Assembly (NCBI GenBank): GCA_013360825.1
Contig: JABWAY010000086.1
Span: forward strand, 1 to 13,409
DNA length: 13,409 nucleotides
Direction of reading: 5' to 3'
DNA from: Candidatus Brocadiia bacterium
Lineage (GTDB): Bacteria > Planctomycetota > MHYJ01 > WSZJ01
The translations under genes were made by a program, and so were the position numbers. The notes under the pieces were generated by a model. It was not told where the DNA came from and ran no database searches. It saw only the letters and a program-made list of their open reading frames with translations. Shown here in pieces: positions 6,444-13,409 of this stretch; within the stretch, counting starts at the first letter, position 1, and each line of letters opens with the position of its first letter.

Positions 6444-7402
6444 TCGAGCGCGACCGGCGCCGGGTGGATCCGCCCGTCCGCGGGAAGCCGCAGCCCCCTC
6501 CCCTTCAGCGCCCGAAATCCCTCGTCCGCAGGCAGCTCCTCGGCGTACGCGTGCACCTTCACCGCATACGCGTCCGTCACCCCCAGCATCCCCTGGTCGA
6601 ACGCCCAGTGGTGCAGCGGGCAGAGCGCGAGCCCGTTGCGCGGGTCGTTGTTCCGGCAGACCGAAAACGGAACGATGTGCGCCGCCTGCACCGCGCTCCG
6701 GCCGGACGGCGTGCGGACGCGGGCGCCGCAGACCGCGCAGGTGTGCCCGTACGCCTCGACGACGACCGCGCGGAACGCCATCGACCGCCCCTCCTCAGTG
6801 AACTCCTGCCCGAGCGCCCCGTCCCCCGCGAACAGGTCGGCCAGCTCCCGCTCGAGGCGGCGGCGAAGCGCGCTCTCGCAGTGCACCGACTCGACCACCA
6901 GCCCATGGCGCGCGGCGAGCGCCGCCTGCAGCTCGTCCCCGAAGTACCGCCCGAAAAGGAGTCGGCGCAGTTCGGCCCGGCCGGCTGCGTGCTTCATGGC
7001 CTCGAAGAGCTCAGGGTCGAGGCGCGCACCGGCGACGATTTCCTGGAAGCGCCGGCGCGGCGGGACCCTGCCCCCCAGCGTGAGCGCATCGAGCACCTGC
7101 TTCTGCCCGGGGCGCGGAACATGCCTCCAGATCCCGTCGCCCTTGAGGTACCAGAACGGCTGCAGCGGGTTCGTGGGCAGGTCGCCCCGGCAGGCGGTCC
7201 AGTACTGGTCGAAGACCGACAGCAGCCGCTCGTCGAACGCGATCGCGTTCTCGCGGATGACGCCCGCTTCGATGAGGTCCATCACCGCAAGCAGCAGGAT
7301 CGGCTTGTGCGGCGCGCCGCCGCGGGTGGCGTCGGACCAGCCGCCCCGGGTGTCGCGGTGGAGTTTCTGGAGGCGTTCGCGGAGGTTGGGGGGGAGGGGC
7401 AT
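6407..7402 (-). CDS. HNH restriction endonuclease with N-terminal putative modified-DNA (sulfur-binding-like) domain
   Basis: This 331-residue protein has two parts. The C-terminal HNH nuclease (about 205-285) shows C222-x-x-C225, AHIVPF with H242, then RNGLALCPLHHWAFD with N256, C261, H264 and H265: a zinc-stabilised beta-beta-alpha metal site. The N-terminal part (about 25-100) reads APHKPILLLAVMDLI, then IAF, PFWYLKGDGIW. This pattern resembles the DNA sulfur-binding domain of ScoMcrA-type type IV restriction enzymes. The family match to HNH restriction endonucleases is firm; specificity for phosphorothioate or other modified DNA is inference. The ATG at 7400-7402 has GGAG only one base upstream, unusually close. 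It lies head-to-head, 90 bases away, with a decayed HNH gene. Its 3' end overlaps the truncated ORF6N frame. Confidence 0.9.
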   Translation of the reverse strand: MPLPPNLRERLQKLHRDTRGGWSDATRGGAPHKPILLLAVMDLIEAGVIRENAIAFDERLLSVFDQYWTACRGDLPTNPLQPFWYLKGDGIWRHVPRPGQKQVLDALTLGGRVPPRRRFQEIVAGARLDPELFEAMKHAAGRAELRRLLFGRYFGDELQAALAARHGLVVESVHCESALRRRLERELADLFAGDGALGQEFTEEGRSMAFRAVVVEAYGHTCAVCGARVRTPSGRSAVQAAHIVPFSVCRNNDPRNGLALCPLHHWAFDQGMLGVTDAYAVKVHAYAEELPADEGFRALKGRGLRLPADGRIHPAPVALEWHRRHVFQGAG

Positions 7403-7492
7403 TTCTCCATGCTAGCGCGCCGGCGACGGGATCGTGCGGTTCGGTGGCGCGTGCCTGACGTGAGGCGGTGCGCCTGCAGTAACATGCCCCCC

Positions 7493-7995
7493 ATGCACGG
7501 CCTCATCTCCACCACCGACTGCGACTGGTACCACCACCTCTCGTCGCTCCCCGACGTGGACGAGGTCAACTTCTGGCAGCCCACCTTCGCCCCTTCGGGG
7601 CTTCGGCCGGGCTTCGCCGTCCAGCTACCGCGACATCCACTCCATCCAGCGCGGCGAACCGCTGCTGTTCAAGCTCAAGGCCCTGCATAACGCCATCTGC
7701 GGCTTCGGGCGCTTCGCGGGCGGGAGCGAGCTGGAAGCCTCGCTGGCGTGGGATACTTCGGGGAGAAGAACGGCGTGCGGTCGCAGGAAGAGCTGATCGC
7801 GCGGGTAGCGAAGTACCGCGAAGAGCCACTCCAGCCGGGCGGGGACCCGAAGATCGGCTGCCAGATGGTCGGGCAGCCGGTGTTTTTGAGCGCCGCAACT
7901 GGATCCCCCAGCCCGCCGACTGGAGCCGCAACATCGTCTCCGGCAAGACCTACGACCTTGCCGCCGGCGAAGGCGCCCGCGTCAGGCGGAGGTGA
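7493..7995 (+). pseudogene. Decayed HNH-type restriction endonuclease, N-terminal domain only, frameshifted
   Basis: The N-terminal domain of predicted HNH restriction endonucleases (COG3440-like) can be followed through several frames. ATG 7493 starts MHGLISTTDCDWYHHLSSLP, then DEVNFWQPT. The frame changes near 7600 to give YRDIHSIQRGEPLLFKLKAL, CGFGRFAGGSELEASLAW. It changes near 7754 to YFGEKNGVRSQEELIARVAK, then IGCQMVGQPVF. It changes again near 7886 to RNWIPQPADWSRNIVSGKTY and stops at 7993-7995. The last two changes fit single-base losses, one in TTTTT at 7882-7886. The C-terminal HNH half is absent; nothing like it follows. A hairpin-prone stretch (7589-7601) sits at the first shift. 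The gene is dead unless some shifts are sequencing errors. Confidence 0.85.
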
Positions 7996-8053
7996 CGATT
8001 TGCGACGACCGCATCTGAGATGCCTTGCGAACCTCATCGGCCCCGGATTGATT

Positions 8054-8060
8054 AAGGGGG
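8054..8060 (+). promoter_or_regulatory. Ribosome-binding site AAGGGGG of DUF3800-like gene
   Basis: A purine-rich AAGGGGG lies four bases before ATG 8065, supporting that start. Confidence 0.6.
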
Positions 8061-8064
8061 ACCT

Positions 8065-8874
8065 ATGGGCCTTCCAGATCATGAAATCATCGTGGATGAG
8101 ACGGGAAACCCTCATCCCAGGGAGCGTTCCCTTCCGTACTTTCTCTCCGGAGCGGTCGGGGGTGACATCAGGGCCATCAAGGCGCTCAGGGCAGATTTTG
8201 CCGCCCTCCGGGCTTCCGGCGAAATCCTGGCAAAGAAATCCAACAAGGCGGAGCCCGCCGAATTGGACGCCTACGCTAAGTGCCTGATGCGGCATGAGCT
8301 TTCGCTTGGGGTCGCGTTCACCTACAACGCGGACGCAGAGTTGCTTCCGAAGCTCGAGGAGAAAGTCTCGGCCATCAATTCGAGGGGCGCGAAGCGGAGG
8401 CTGGAAGCCGGCGACGAACTCAGGTTCCTTCCACCGGGCGGCCATACCATCGCCCCGTTGCTCTGGACGGAGGTTGTCCAGAGTGCCGCGATGTTCAGCG
8501 CGATGGATCTACTTCTCGTGCGCAAGGCGCGAATTGTGGATCTCGTGATTCGGATCGATAACAAGGACATGAAGGACGAATTGCGCGACTTGACGAGGAC
8601 CTTTCCGCGCGCGTTTTCGGCGCGCTTGGGGCGTCGACTTCAGCGGGTTGTGGCCGAATCGGGCAACATCATTCCTTGGCTCAGCATGGAGAAAATCAAG
8701 ACGAAGGTGACCTTCGATTCCGGCGACGACGTCGCGGATTTCTTCTGCGGAATTCTGCATCGTGAATACAACACGCCGACTCCGGAGGCGAAGGCGCGCT
8801 ACGAGGATCTGATGCTTCATTTCAAGACCAAGGCGGTCGACTTGACGGAGCAACTGAAGCGACCCGCTCCCTGA
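8065..8874 (+). CDS. DUF3800-like protein
   Basis: This 269-residue protein begins with IIVDETGNP (D11), followed by PYFLSGAVGGD. It resembles the opening D-E-S-G and first strands of DUF3800 proteins. Near the C-terminus, KVTFDSGDDVADFFCGILHREYN matches the place of the family's conserved Asp-containing helix. The middle is mostly helical and I see no other motif. DUF3800 proteins often occur in defence and mobile regions and have been suggested to be related to RNase H-like nucleases, but no function is established. The ATG at 8065 has a good ribosome-binding site. The gene is transcribed away from the broken HNH gene and converges on res, with stops eight bases apart and a shared hairpin. 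Family assignment is moderate; reality as a gene is strong. Confidence 0.7.
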   Translation: MGLPDHEIIVDETGNPHPRERSLPYFLSGAVGGDIRAIKALRADFAALRASGEILAKKSNKAEPAELDAYAKCLMRHELSLGVAFTYNADAELLPKLEEKVSAINSRGAKRRLEAGDELRFLPPGGHTIAPLLWTEVVQSAAMFSAMDLLLVRKARIVDLVIRIDNKDMKDELRDLTRTFPRAFSARLGRRLQRVVAESGNIIPWLSMEKIKTKVTFDSGDDVADFFCGILHREYNTPTPEAKARYEDLMLHFKTKAVDLTEQLKRPAP

Positions 8875-8897
8875 CCCGTCAGCTATGGTCGCTTCAG
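8854..8897. terminator. Inverted repeat spanning the convergent ends of the DUF3800-like gene and res
   Basis: CTGAAGCGACC (8854-8864) is perfectly complementary to GGTCGCTTCAG (8887-8897), an 11-bp stem with a 22-base loop. The loop holds a second dyad, CTGA/TCAG (8871-8874 and 8879-8882). It overlaps both stop codons (8872-8874 and 8883-8885). No T-tract follows on either strand, so it may be a bidirectional terminator or RNA end-stabilising hairpin; this is inferred from symmetry and position. Confidence 0.5.
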
Positions 8898-11636
8898 CCC
8901 TGGGCTGTCCGGGTCAATCCCGTATGCCTGGATCTTCTTCAGAAAATCGTCTTCTAGCCTGAACGTATGCTTTCCCGCGAGCCCCGTCAGGGTCGCGTTG
9001 TCCGTAATGTCCGACTCCGGCACAAGCAGGTAGGACCACAGCTTGCCTCCGTACTGAGCAGCATGCCTGTTCGCGTACTCGCACCACGCCGCCGCGCCGC
9101 GCGCCTTCGCCTGCACGACCTTGTCCTCCACGCCATCGTCGTCCTTGACCTCGCAGACGAGCTTGCGATCTGAGAGTTCCACGACGAAGTCAGGCTCGTA
9201 GTCGTGCTCACCGAAGTAATTGATCCTGAAGAAATTCCTCGGGGGTTTCATCCAGCGGACGACGCCTGAGTCGTTCCGTTCGAGGAGGACGGTGAAGCGC
9301 CGTTCCGGGTCCGAGTGAAATCGCTGCCGGGTGTAGATGCATTTCCGGAAGCCGGTGAACACGAGCTTTGGAATCCGGCTCTTCTGCGGCGGAGGAAGGC
9401 GATAGTCGGCTTCCTCCTCCCCGACAACCGCCTCCATCGGGGCCGTGGGCGGAAACATCCAGCCGTGCTTGACGTGGACCTGAAAGCTCGTGGGGACGTC
9501 CTTCTCGTGGGCCTGCATCTGGGAGTGGATGAGCTGGGCGAGAAGCGATTCGTGGTAGATGACGACGTTCCGGACTTCGTCTTCGTTCTTCAGGTAGGCG
9601 CACAGGTGCGCCACGGCCTGGCCTGCGAGGTCGTAGAGGACTTCGGCGTCGTCCGCATAGCAGACATCGTCGTAGTCCCACAACCTGCGGACGATGTGCT
9701 TCTCTAGCGTGTCTTCGAACTGGGGCAGCACTACGCCAGCGATGATGTGGGTCTTGTCGTCGTGCAGGTGGCGGACGAGGAGCGCCTCTTCGACGGGCGG
9801 CTGGCGGAACGACGAGAAATCCACCTTGAAGGCCTCGTGGCGGATGTTCGACTCGCCGATCGGCACGACATTGACCCTTGGGATGTCGATAGTCTTGTCG
9901 GCGCACGCCTCTGCGGTTTTCTTGACCACGGCCTGGATGTCCGCAGCCGGCGCCACGCCTTCGATCAACTGCTGTCCGCCGCCCAATTCAGCGCGCACCC
10001 GTTCTTCTAGGCGAGCCATGTTCTGCGGCTTCAACACGTCCTTCACCGACGGGAGCCGGCTGAATTCGCGCTCCATCACAGCCTTCGTGATGCGCGCGAT
10101 CTGGACGTCCTGCGGCTGCACGAACAGCGGAGCCTGCGCCGGATTGACTCCGGGATCGGAAGGAGCGAACAGCGCGTCGTCCAGAACCGGCCTAGCTTCG
10201 ACGATATGAATCTTCTCGCCGCCCGCGTAGATAACCTTGATGCCGCCGCGGATCATCGAGTCCGGCTTCTTCGCGTAGTCCACGATCTCCTGGAACTTGT
10301 CGTGGGCGACGATGGTGAGCCGATCGACCTCCTCCACGCCGGTTCGCCGGCCATACGGCAGTCGCAGCCCGCGCCCGATGCTCTGCTCGACAAGCGTCTT
10401 CGAGTCTGCCTTCCGTAGAGGAATGATCGTGTAGAGGTTCGTGACGTCCCAACCCTCTTTCAGCATATTCACGTGGATGACGATTTCCGTCGGGCTGTCC
10501 GCTTTCTCGACTTTGATGAGCTGATCGATCGTCTCGTCCTTCTCAACGCCCGACTGACCGGAGTGAACCGTGATGACCCGGCCCTTGTAGCGGCCGTCAA
10601 AGAAGCCCGGGTCTTCGATCAGCTTCGCGAGCTCCTCGGCGTGCGCGACGTCCCTCGCCACGACAAGCACGAAGGGTTTCACCAGGGGCTTGTCGTTCTC
10701 CTTCGCGTACACGCTGAGCTTCACCTTCGTGTGTTCGTGTATCGCGATGCCGTCCTCGAGCTTGAGGCGCTCAAGCTGCGCCTCGCCGTACTCCTTCGGG
10801 TTGAAGTCCTTTCGCGTCAACACCGCCGGCTCCTTCACGAACCCGTCCGTCATCGCGTCGGACAACGGGTAGGCGAAGATGATGTTCTTGAAGCGCTCCG
10901 ACTTCGCGGCCGTTTCGACCTGCGGCGTCGCGGTCAGTTCGAGCCCGAGGACCGGCCGCAGCTCGTTGATCGCTTTCGCGCCCGCCGACGCCCGGTACCG
11001 GTGCGACTCATCCATCAGGAGCACGAGGTCGTCCAGCCCGCTCAGGTAGTCGAAGTAGCTCTGCCCGATGTACTCATGCAGCCGCTTGATCCGCGGCGCC
11101 TTCCCGCCTTTGACCTCGGCGTTGATCTTCGAGATGTTGAAGATGTTGATGTGGATCTCGTCGCTGGCGAACGCGTTGAGCTGGCCCTTGCGCACGCCGC
11201 GACCGCTCTCCCACGTGTCGCCCGTGATGATCTCCGGCGGATTCGTGGCGAGGTCGCCGATCCCTTGAAACACATACTTCGGCGTCCCGGGCCGGAAGTC
11301 GCTCTGCAGCTTGTCGTAGATCGTCAGGTTCGGGGCGAGGACGAAGAAGTGCCGGAACCCGCGTTTCAGGTACAGGTACGTGATGAACGCCCCCATCAGC
11401 CGCGTCTTCCCGACGCCGGTCGCAAGCGCGAAGCAGAACGACGGGAATTCGCGCTCGAAGTCGGCGAACTCCGGCGGACCCGGAAACACACCCTGCACCT
11501 TCTTCAGTGCCTCCGGGACGTCGTCCCCTTTTCGCAGCGCCAGCATCTCGCCGATTGTGTCTAGGATCTCCAGCGACTTCCGTTGCGGCGCGCGCAGGCT
11601 CATCCGATTGGCGATCGAATTCACGAGGGAGCTCAA
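8883..11636 (-). CDS. res: Type III-like restriction enzyme Res subunit (DEAD/DEAH helicase-nuclease)
   Basis: This 917-residue protein combines a superfamily 2 helicase/ATPase with a C-terminal nuclease. Walker A is ATGVGKT (72-78), motif II DESH (209-212), motif III LTATP (234-238), the EGWDV region 394-398 and motif VI QSIGRGLRLP (418-427). The nuclease is a PD-(D/E)xK site: P815-D816, E829-V-K831 in YEPDFVVEL...LVCEVK. In Type III systems Res and Mod form a complex that translocates or diffuses along DNA and cuts unmodified sites. The chosen start is TTG 11634-11636, overlapping the mod TGA as TTGA with a G-rich tract upstream (coupled translation). An ATG at codon 12 (11601-11603) is the alternative. 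All motifs are intact, so the enzyme appears functional. Confidence 0.93.
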   Translation of the reverse strand: MSSLVNSIANRMSLRAPQRKSLEILDTIGEMLALRKGDDVPEALKKVQGVFPGPPEFADFEREFPSFCFALATGVGKTRLMGAFITYLYLKRGFRHFFVLAPNLTIYDKLQSDFRPGTPKYVFQGIGDLATNPPEIITGDTWESGRGVRKGQLNAFASDEIHINIFNISKINAEVKGGKAPRIKRLHEYIGQSYFDYLSGLDDLVLLMDESHRYRASAGAKAINELRPVLGLELTATPQVETAAKSERFKNIIFAYPLSDAMTDGFVKEPAVLTRKDFNPKEYGEAQLERLKLEDGIAIHEHTKVKLSVYAKENDKPLVKPFVLVVARDVAHAEELAKLIEDPGFFDGRYKGRVITVHSGQSGVEKDETIDQLIKVEKADSPTEIVIHVNMLKEGWDVTNLYTIIPLRKADSKTLVEQSIGRGLRLPYGRRTGVEEVDRLTIVAHDKFQEIVDYAKKPDSMIRGGIKVIYAGGEKIHIVEARPVLDDALFAPSDPGVNPAQAPLFVQPQDVQIARITKAVMEREFSRLPSVKDVLKPQNMARLEERVRAELGGGQQLIEGVAPAADIQAVVKKTAEACADKTIDIPRVNVVPIGESNIRHEAFKVDFSSFRQPPVEEALLVRHLHDDKTHIIAGVVLPQFEDTLEKHIVRRLWDYDDVCYADDAEVLYDLAGQAVAHLCAYLKNEDEVRNVVIYHESLLAQLIHSQMQAHEKDVPTSFQVHVKHGWMFPPTAPMEAVVGEEEADYRLPPPQKSRIPKLVFTGFRKCIYTRQRFHSDPERRFTVLLERNDSGVVRWMKPPRNFFRINYFGEHDYEPDFVVELSDRKLVCEVKDDDGVEDKVVQAKARGAAAWCEYANRHAAQYGGKLWSYLLVPESDITDNATLTGLAGKHTFRLEDDFLKKIQAYGIDPDSPGLKRP

Positions 11637-13408
11637 TTCCCACCGCCTTTCCCGGCCGGCGGGTCAAACAGCGTTCGTTCCGGTGGCTTCCCGGCCTTTG
11701 CCTTCGCCGCGGGCTCAACCGCCGGTTCCGGCGCCGCCGCCTGCATCGGCAAGTTTTTGATCTCCAGGCTGTAATCGTCGTGACCCCACTCGCACCGATT
11801 CAGCACCATCTTCGGGATCTTCTTCACCGTCAGGTTCGGGAACTCGTCCAGCTTCCTCGCCCGGAACGCCCCGCAGCATACGAGCAGTGACCGGCTCTCG
11901 CCGACCTCGTCGCTCAGCTTCTGGAGCTGCTCCCGGCTCAGCGTCTGCGTCGTCGTGTAGATGAAGTCGCGCTCCGTTGATCGCCCCTGCTGCCAGTACA
12001 CCGCGTCGCTCGGCGCGTATGTGAACCCCTCCAGCTTGCACATCGCCTCCGCCAGCATCGCCGCGTTGAACTTCTTGCTGACGACCCAATTGCCGAAGCG
12101 GTCCTTGTCGAGAAGCGACGGCGCCAAGCGGAAGTAGCGGAAACCACCGCCGCCTTTCCAGCCTGTCGCCTCCGTCACGCCGCCGGGGTCCGCGCCATCG
12201 ATGACCTTTTTGAGTCGCGGAGTGATGTGCGTGTGGCAGTGTTCGCCCAGCTCCACCATGATCCAGTGGCGGCCCATCTTGTGCGCGACGGCGCCGGTCG
12301 TGCCGGAGCCGGCGAAGGAGTCGAGGACCCAGTCGCCCGGATTCGATGCCACCTCCAACACCCTGTCAATGAGACGCTCGGGTTTCGGAGTTGGGAAATC
12401 CGGCAGGCCAAGTGCGCGGAGCTCTCGCACCCCGTCTTGGTTCAGTCCGAAGATGTCCCCATCCGCCCAAAGTGTTGTCGGCAGAACCCCTTCGTTGGCC
12501 TCAGAGAGAAAATGCTTCAAGCGTGGTGCGCGATCTCCGTGCGGTCCCCACCAAATGCGTCCTTCCTTGTCGAGCGCGCGGAAACCATCCGCGCTGCGAC
12601 TCCAACAGCGATTTGCTGGTGGGGCGTACCTCTTGCCGCTCGGCGATACGACCTCGTACAAGTTGTGCGACTTTCCGGTTTTCGCAAACTGCCGCCCTCT
12701 TGCTCCGCCGACGAGACTGATTGTCATAGTGACCGACTGCCACGGACCTCTCGGATCCTGGTCGGGATTCTCGTATCTCGCTTCCTGCTTCTCGGTGCGA
12801 CGGAACTTGTTGGGCACGAAATGAGAGCGGTCCCGAGCATAGATCAGCACGTGCTCGTGCGCGGTTGAGAAGAACTCGGCGTTGCTCCGCACGGCGTAGC
12901 TCTTGTTCCATACCACATTGGCCACGAAATTGTCGCGACCGAACACTTCGTCCAGCAGCACCTTGCAGTAGTGCGCCTCATTGTCATCCAGGTGGACCCA
13001 GCAGGATCCATCGGCAGAGAGCAATCGGCGGAGCAACTCGAGTCGCACCGCCATCATGTTCAACCACATCGAGTGCTCCAGCCCGTCGTCGTATTGAGCA
13101 AAGGCCGAACCCGTGTTGTACGGCGGATCGATGTAGATGCACTTGATCTTTCCTTCAAACTCCGCCTGCAGCGCGTTGAGCGCCAGGAGGTTGTCCCCGA
13201 AGATCAGTCGGTTGTCGAAATGGTCCCTTTCCGAAAAACGTCGCGAAGAGTGATGCGACCGAGCTGAGTCCTCGAGCAGAATCCTCGGCTCGAGGCGCGG
13301 CCGGTTCTCTTTGCTGTACGCGGCGGCGGAAACGGGTGGTTCACGGCCGGAAATCCCCTGACAGATCCGACGGCCCCTGGTAACGAACGACTTCGTACTT
13401 CCTGAGCG
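11633..13408 (-). CDS. mod: Type III-like DNA methyltransferase Mod (beta-class N6/N4), 5' end not resolved in window
   Basis: The coding frame runs past the only in-frame ATG (13069) to the right edge: 591 visible residues. The residues just upstream of that ATG, IFGDNLLALNAL then IYIDPPYNTGSAFAQYDDGL, are the essential start of the catalytic domain, with DPPY at 13118-13129. Motif I, LDSFAGSGTTGAV (about 12289-12325), follows it, giving the beta-class motif order. The segment between (about 12400-12950) is the likely target-recognition region. The C-terminal part (GFRYFRLAPSLL... EGFTYAPSDAVYWQQG) matches Mod proteins paired with Res. The stop overlaps the res start (TTGA). No ATG, GTG or TTG occurs in this frame from 13070 to 13408. 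Real coding probably begins near 13330, so a frameshift or a start beyond the edge must be considered. Confidence 0.9.
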   Translation of the reverse strand, partial: RSGSTKSFVTRGRRICQGISGREPPVSAAAYSKENRPRLEPRILLEDSARSHHSSRRFSERDHFDNRLIFGDNLLALNALQAEFEGKIKCIYIDPPYNTGSAFAQYDDGLEHSMWLNMMAVRLELLRRLLSADGSCWVHLDDNEAHYCKVLLDEVFGRDNFVANVVWNKSYAVRSNAEFFSTAHEHVLIYARDRSHFVPNKFRRTEKQEARYENPDQDPRGPWQSVTMTISLVGGARGRQFAKTGKSHNLYEVVSPSGKRYAPPANRCWSRSADGFRALDKEGRIWWGPHGDRAPRLKHFLSEANEGVLPTTLWADGDIFGLNQDGVRELRALGLPDFPTPKPERLIDRVLEVASNPGDWVLDSFAGSGTTGAVAHKMGRHWIMVELGEHCHTHITPRLKKVIDGADPGGVTEATGWKGGGGFRYFRLAPSLLDKDRFGNWVVSKKFNAAMLAEAMCKLEGFTYAPSDAVYWQQGRSTERDFIYTTTQTLSREQLQKLSDEVGESRSLLVCCGAFRARKLDEFPNLTVKKIPKMVLNRCEWGHDDYSLEIKNLPMQAAAPEPAVEPAAKAKAGKPPERTLFDPPAGKGGGN

Positions 13409-13409
13409 T
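13341..13409 (-). CDS. Possible 3' end of an upstream gene, or mod N-terminus in a shifted frame (partial)
   Basis: At the right edge a second minus-strand frame reads TLRKYEVVRYQGPSDLSGDF and ends RP-TGA (13341-13343). It looks more protein-like than the mod frame over the same bases, which gives Ser/Arg/Cys-rich residues. Its TGA overlaps a GTG (13342-13344) as GTGA, a typical coupled start. That GTG is one base out of the mod frame. Either a short upstream gene ends here, or the mod start carries an indel. No family is recognised from 22 residues. Confidence 0.35.
   Translation of the reverse strand, partial: TLRKYEVVRYQGPSDLSGDFRP

Noticed and set aside
6428..7690. 420-aa open frame on + opposite the HNH gene
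   Set aside because: It is Arg/Pro-rich, antisense to a gene with a complete HNH site, and runs into the decayed HNH gene by chance.
10473..11564. 363-aa open frame on + within res
   Set aside because: It is antisense to the helicase motifs of res and contains no recognisable domain.
1..13409. CRISPR arrays, tRNA or rRNA genes, integrase or att sites
   Set aside because: No regularly spaced repeats, cloverleaf-like sequence, rRNA motifs or integrase coding was found on reading; the only direct repeat of note is the IS66 target duplication.

Overview
The window is a GC-rich bacterial accessory region. Sampled rows give about 57-68% G+C, and start and stop usage is bacterial. I cannot assign a phylum. 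The content looks like a defence or gene-turnover island: a disrupted PIN-toxin locus, an intact IS66-family insertion sequence, nuclease-related single genes, one clearly broken gene and a Type III-like restriction-modification pair.

Left part (1-4200). A 33-codon tail of an unknown + strand gene ends at 100. A two-gene operon on the - strand follows: a large (308 aa) antitoxin-like protein (3033-3959), then a PIN-domain (VapC-like) toxin starting at 3033 through a TGATG stop/start overlap. The toxin is split by a complete IS66-type element (298-2774; tnpA, tnpB, tnpC all intact). Its terminal inverted repeats begin GTAAGCG, and it is flanked by an exact 8-bp duplication GCTCAATC (290-297 and 2775-2782). 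Removing the element and one repeat copy rejoins a perfect 143-codon PIN frame carrying the four expected acidic residues, so the insertion looks recent.

Middle (4214-8874). A DUF2130 coiled-coil/nuclease-like protein on + (4214-5854) has an unusual C-terminal winged-helix-like tail. It faces an N-terminally truncated ORF6N gene (5898-6443, -). An HNH endonuclease (6407-7402, -) has an N-terminus that resembles the sulfur-binding domains of ScoMcrA-type enzymes. Head-to-head with it lies a decayed second HNH-type restriction gene (7493-7995, +), of which only the N-terminal domain survives, in three different frames. A DUF3800-like gene (8065-8874, +) follows.

Right part (8883-13409). A Res helicase-nuclease (8883-11636, -) lies downstream of, and overlaps, a Mod beta-class N6/N4 adenine/cytosine methyltransferase (11633 to the right edge, -). 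The methyltransferase frame runs past the only in-frame ATG, at 13069, and includes the DPPY motif at 13118-13129. No ATG, GTG or TTG start for it exists inside the window. A different frame at the right edge ends in a GTGA overlap, which suggests either a frameshift near the mod start or an upstream gene.

How the parts relate: mod and res should act as one modification/restriction system. The PIN locus has lost its toxin but kept the antitoxin-like gene. The remaining genes are single-gene nuclease or DNA-binding functions typical of defence islands, in different stages of decay.
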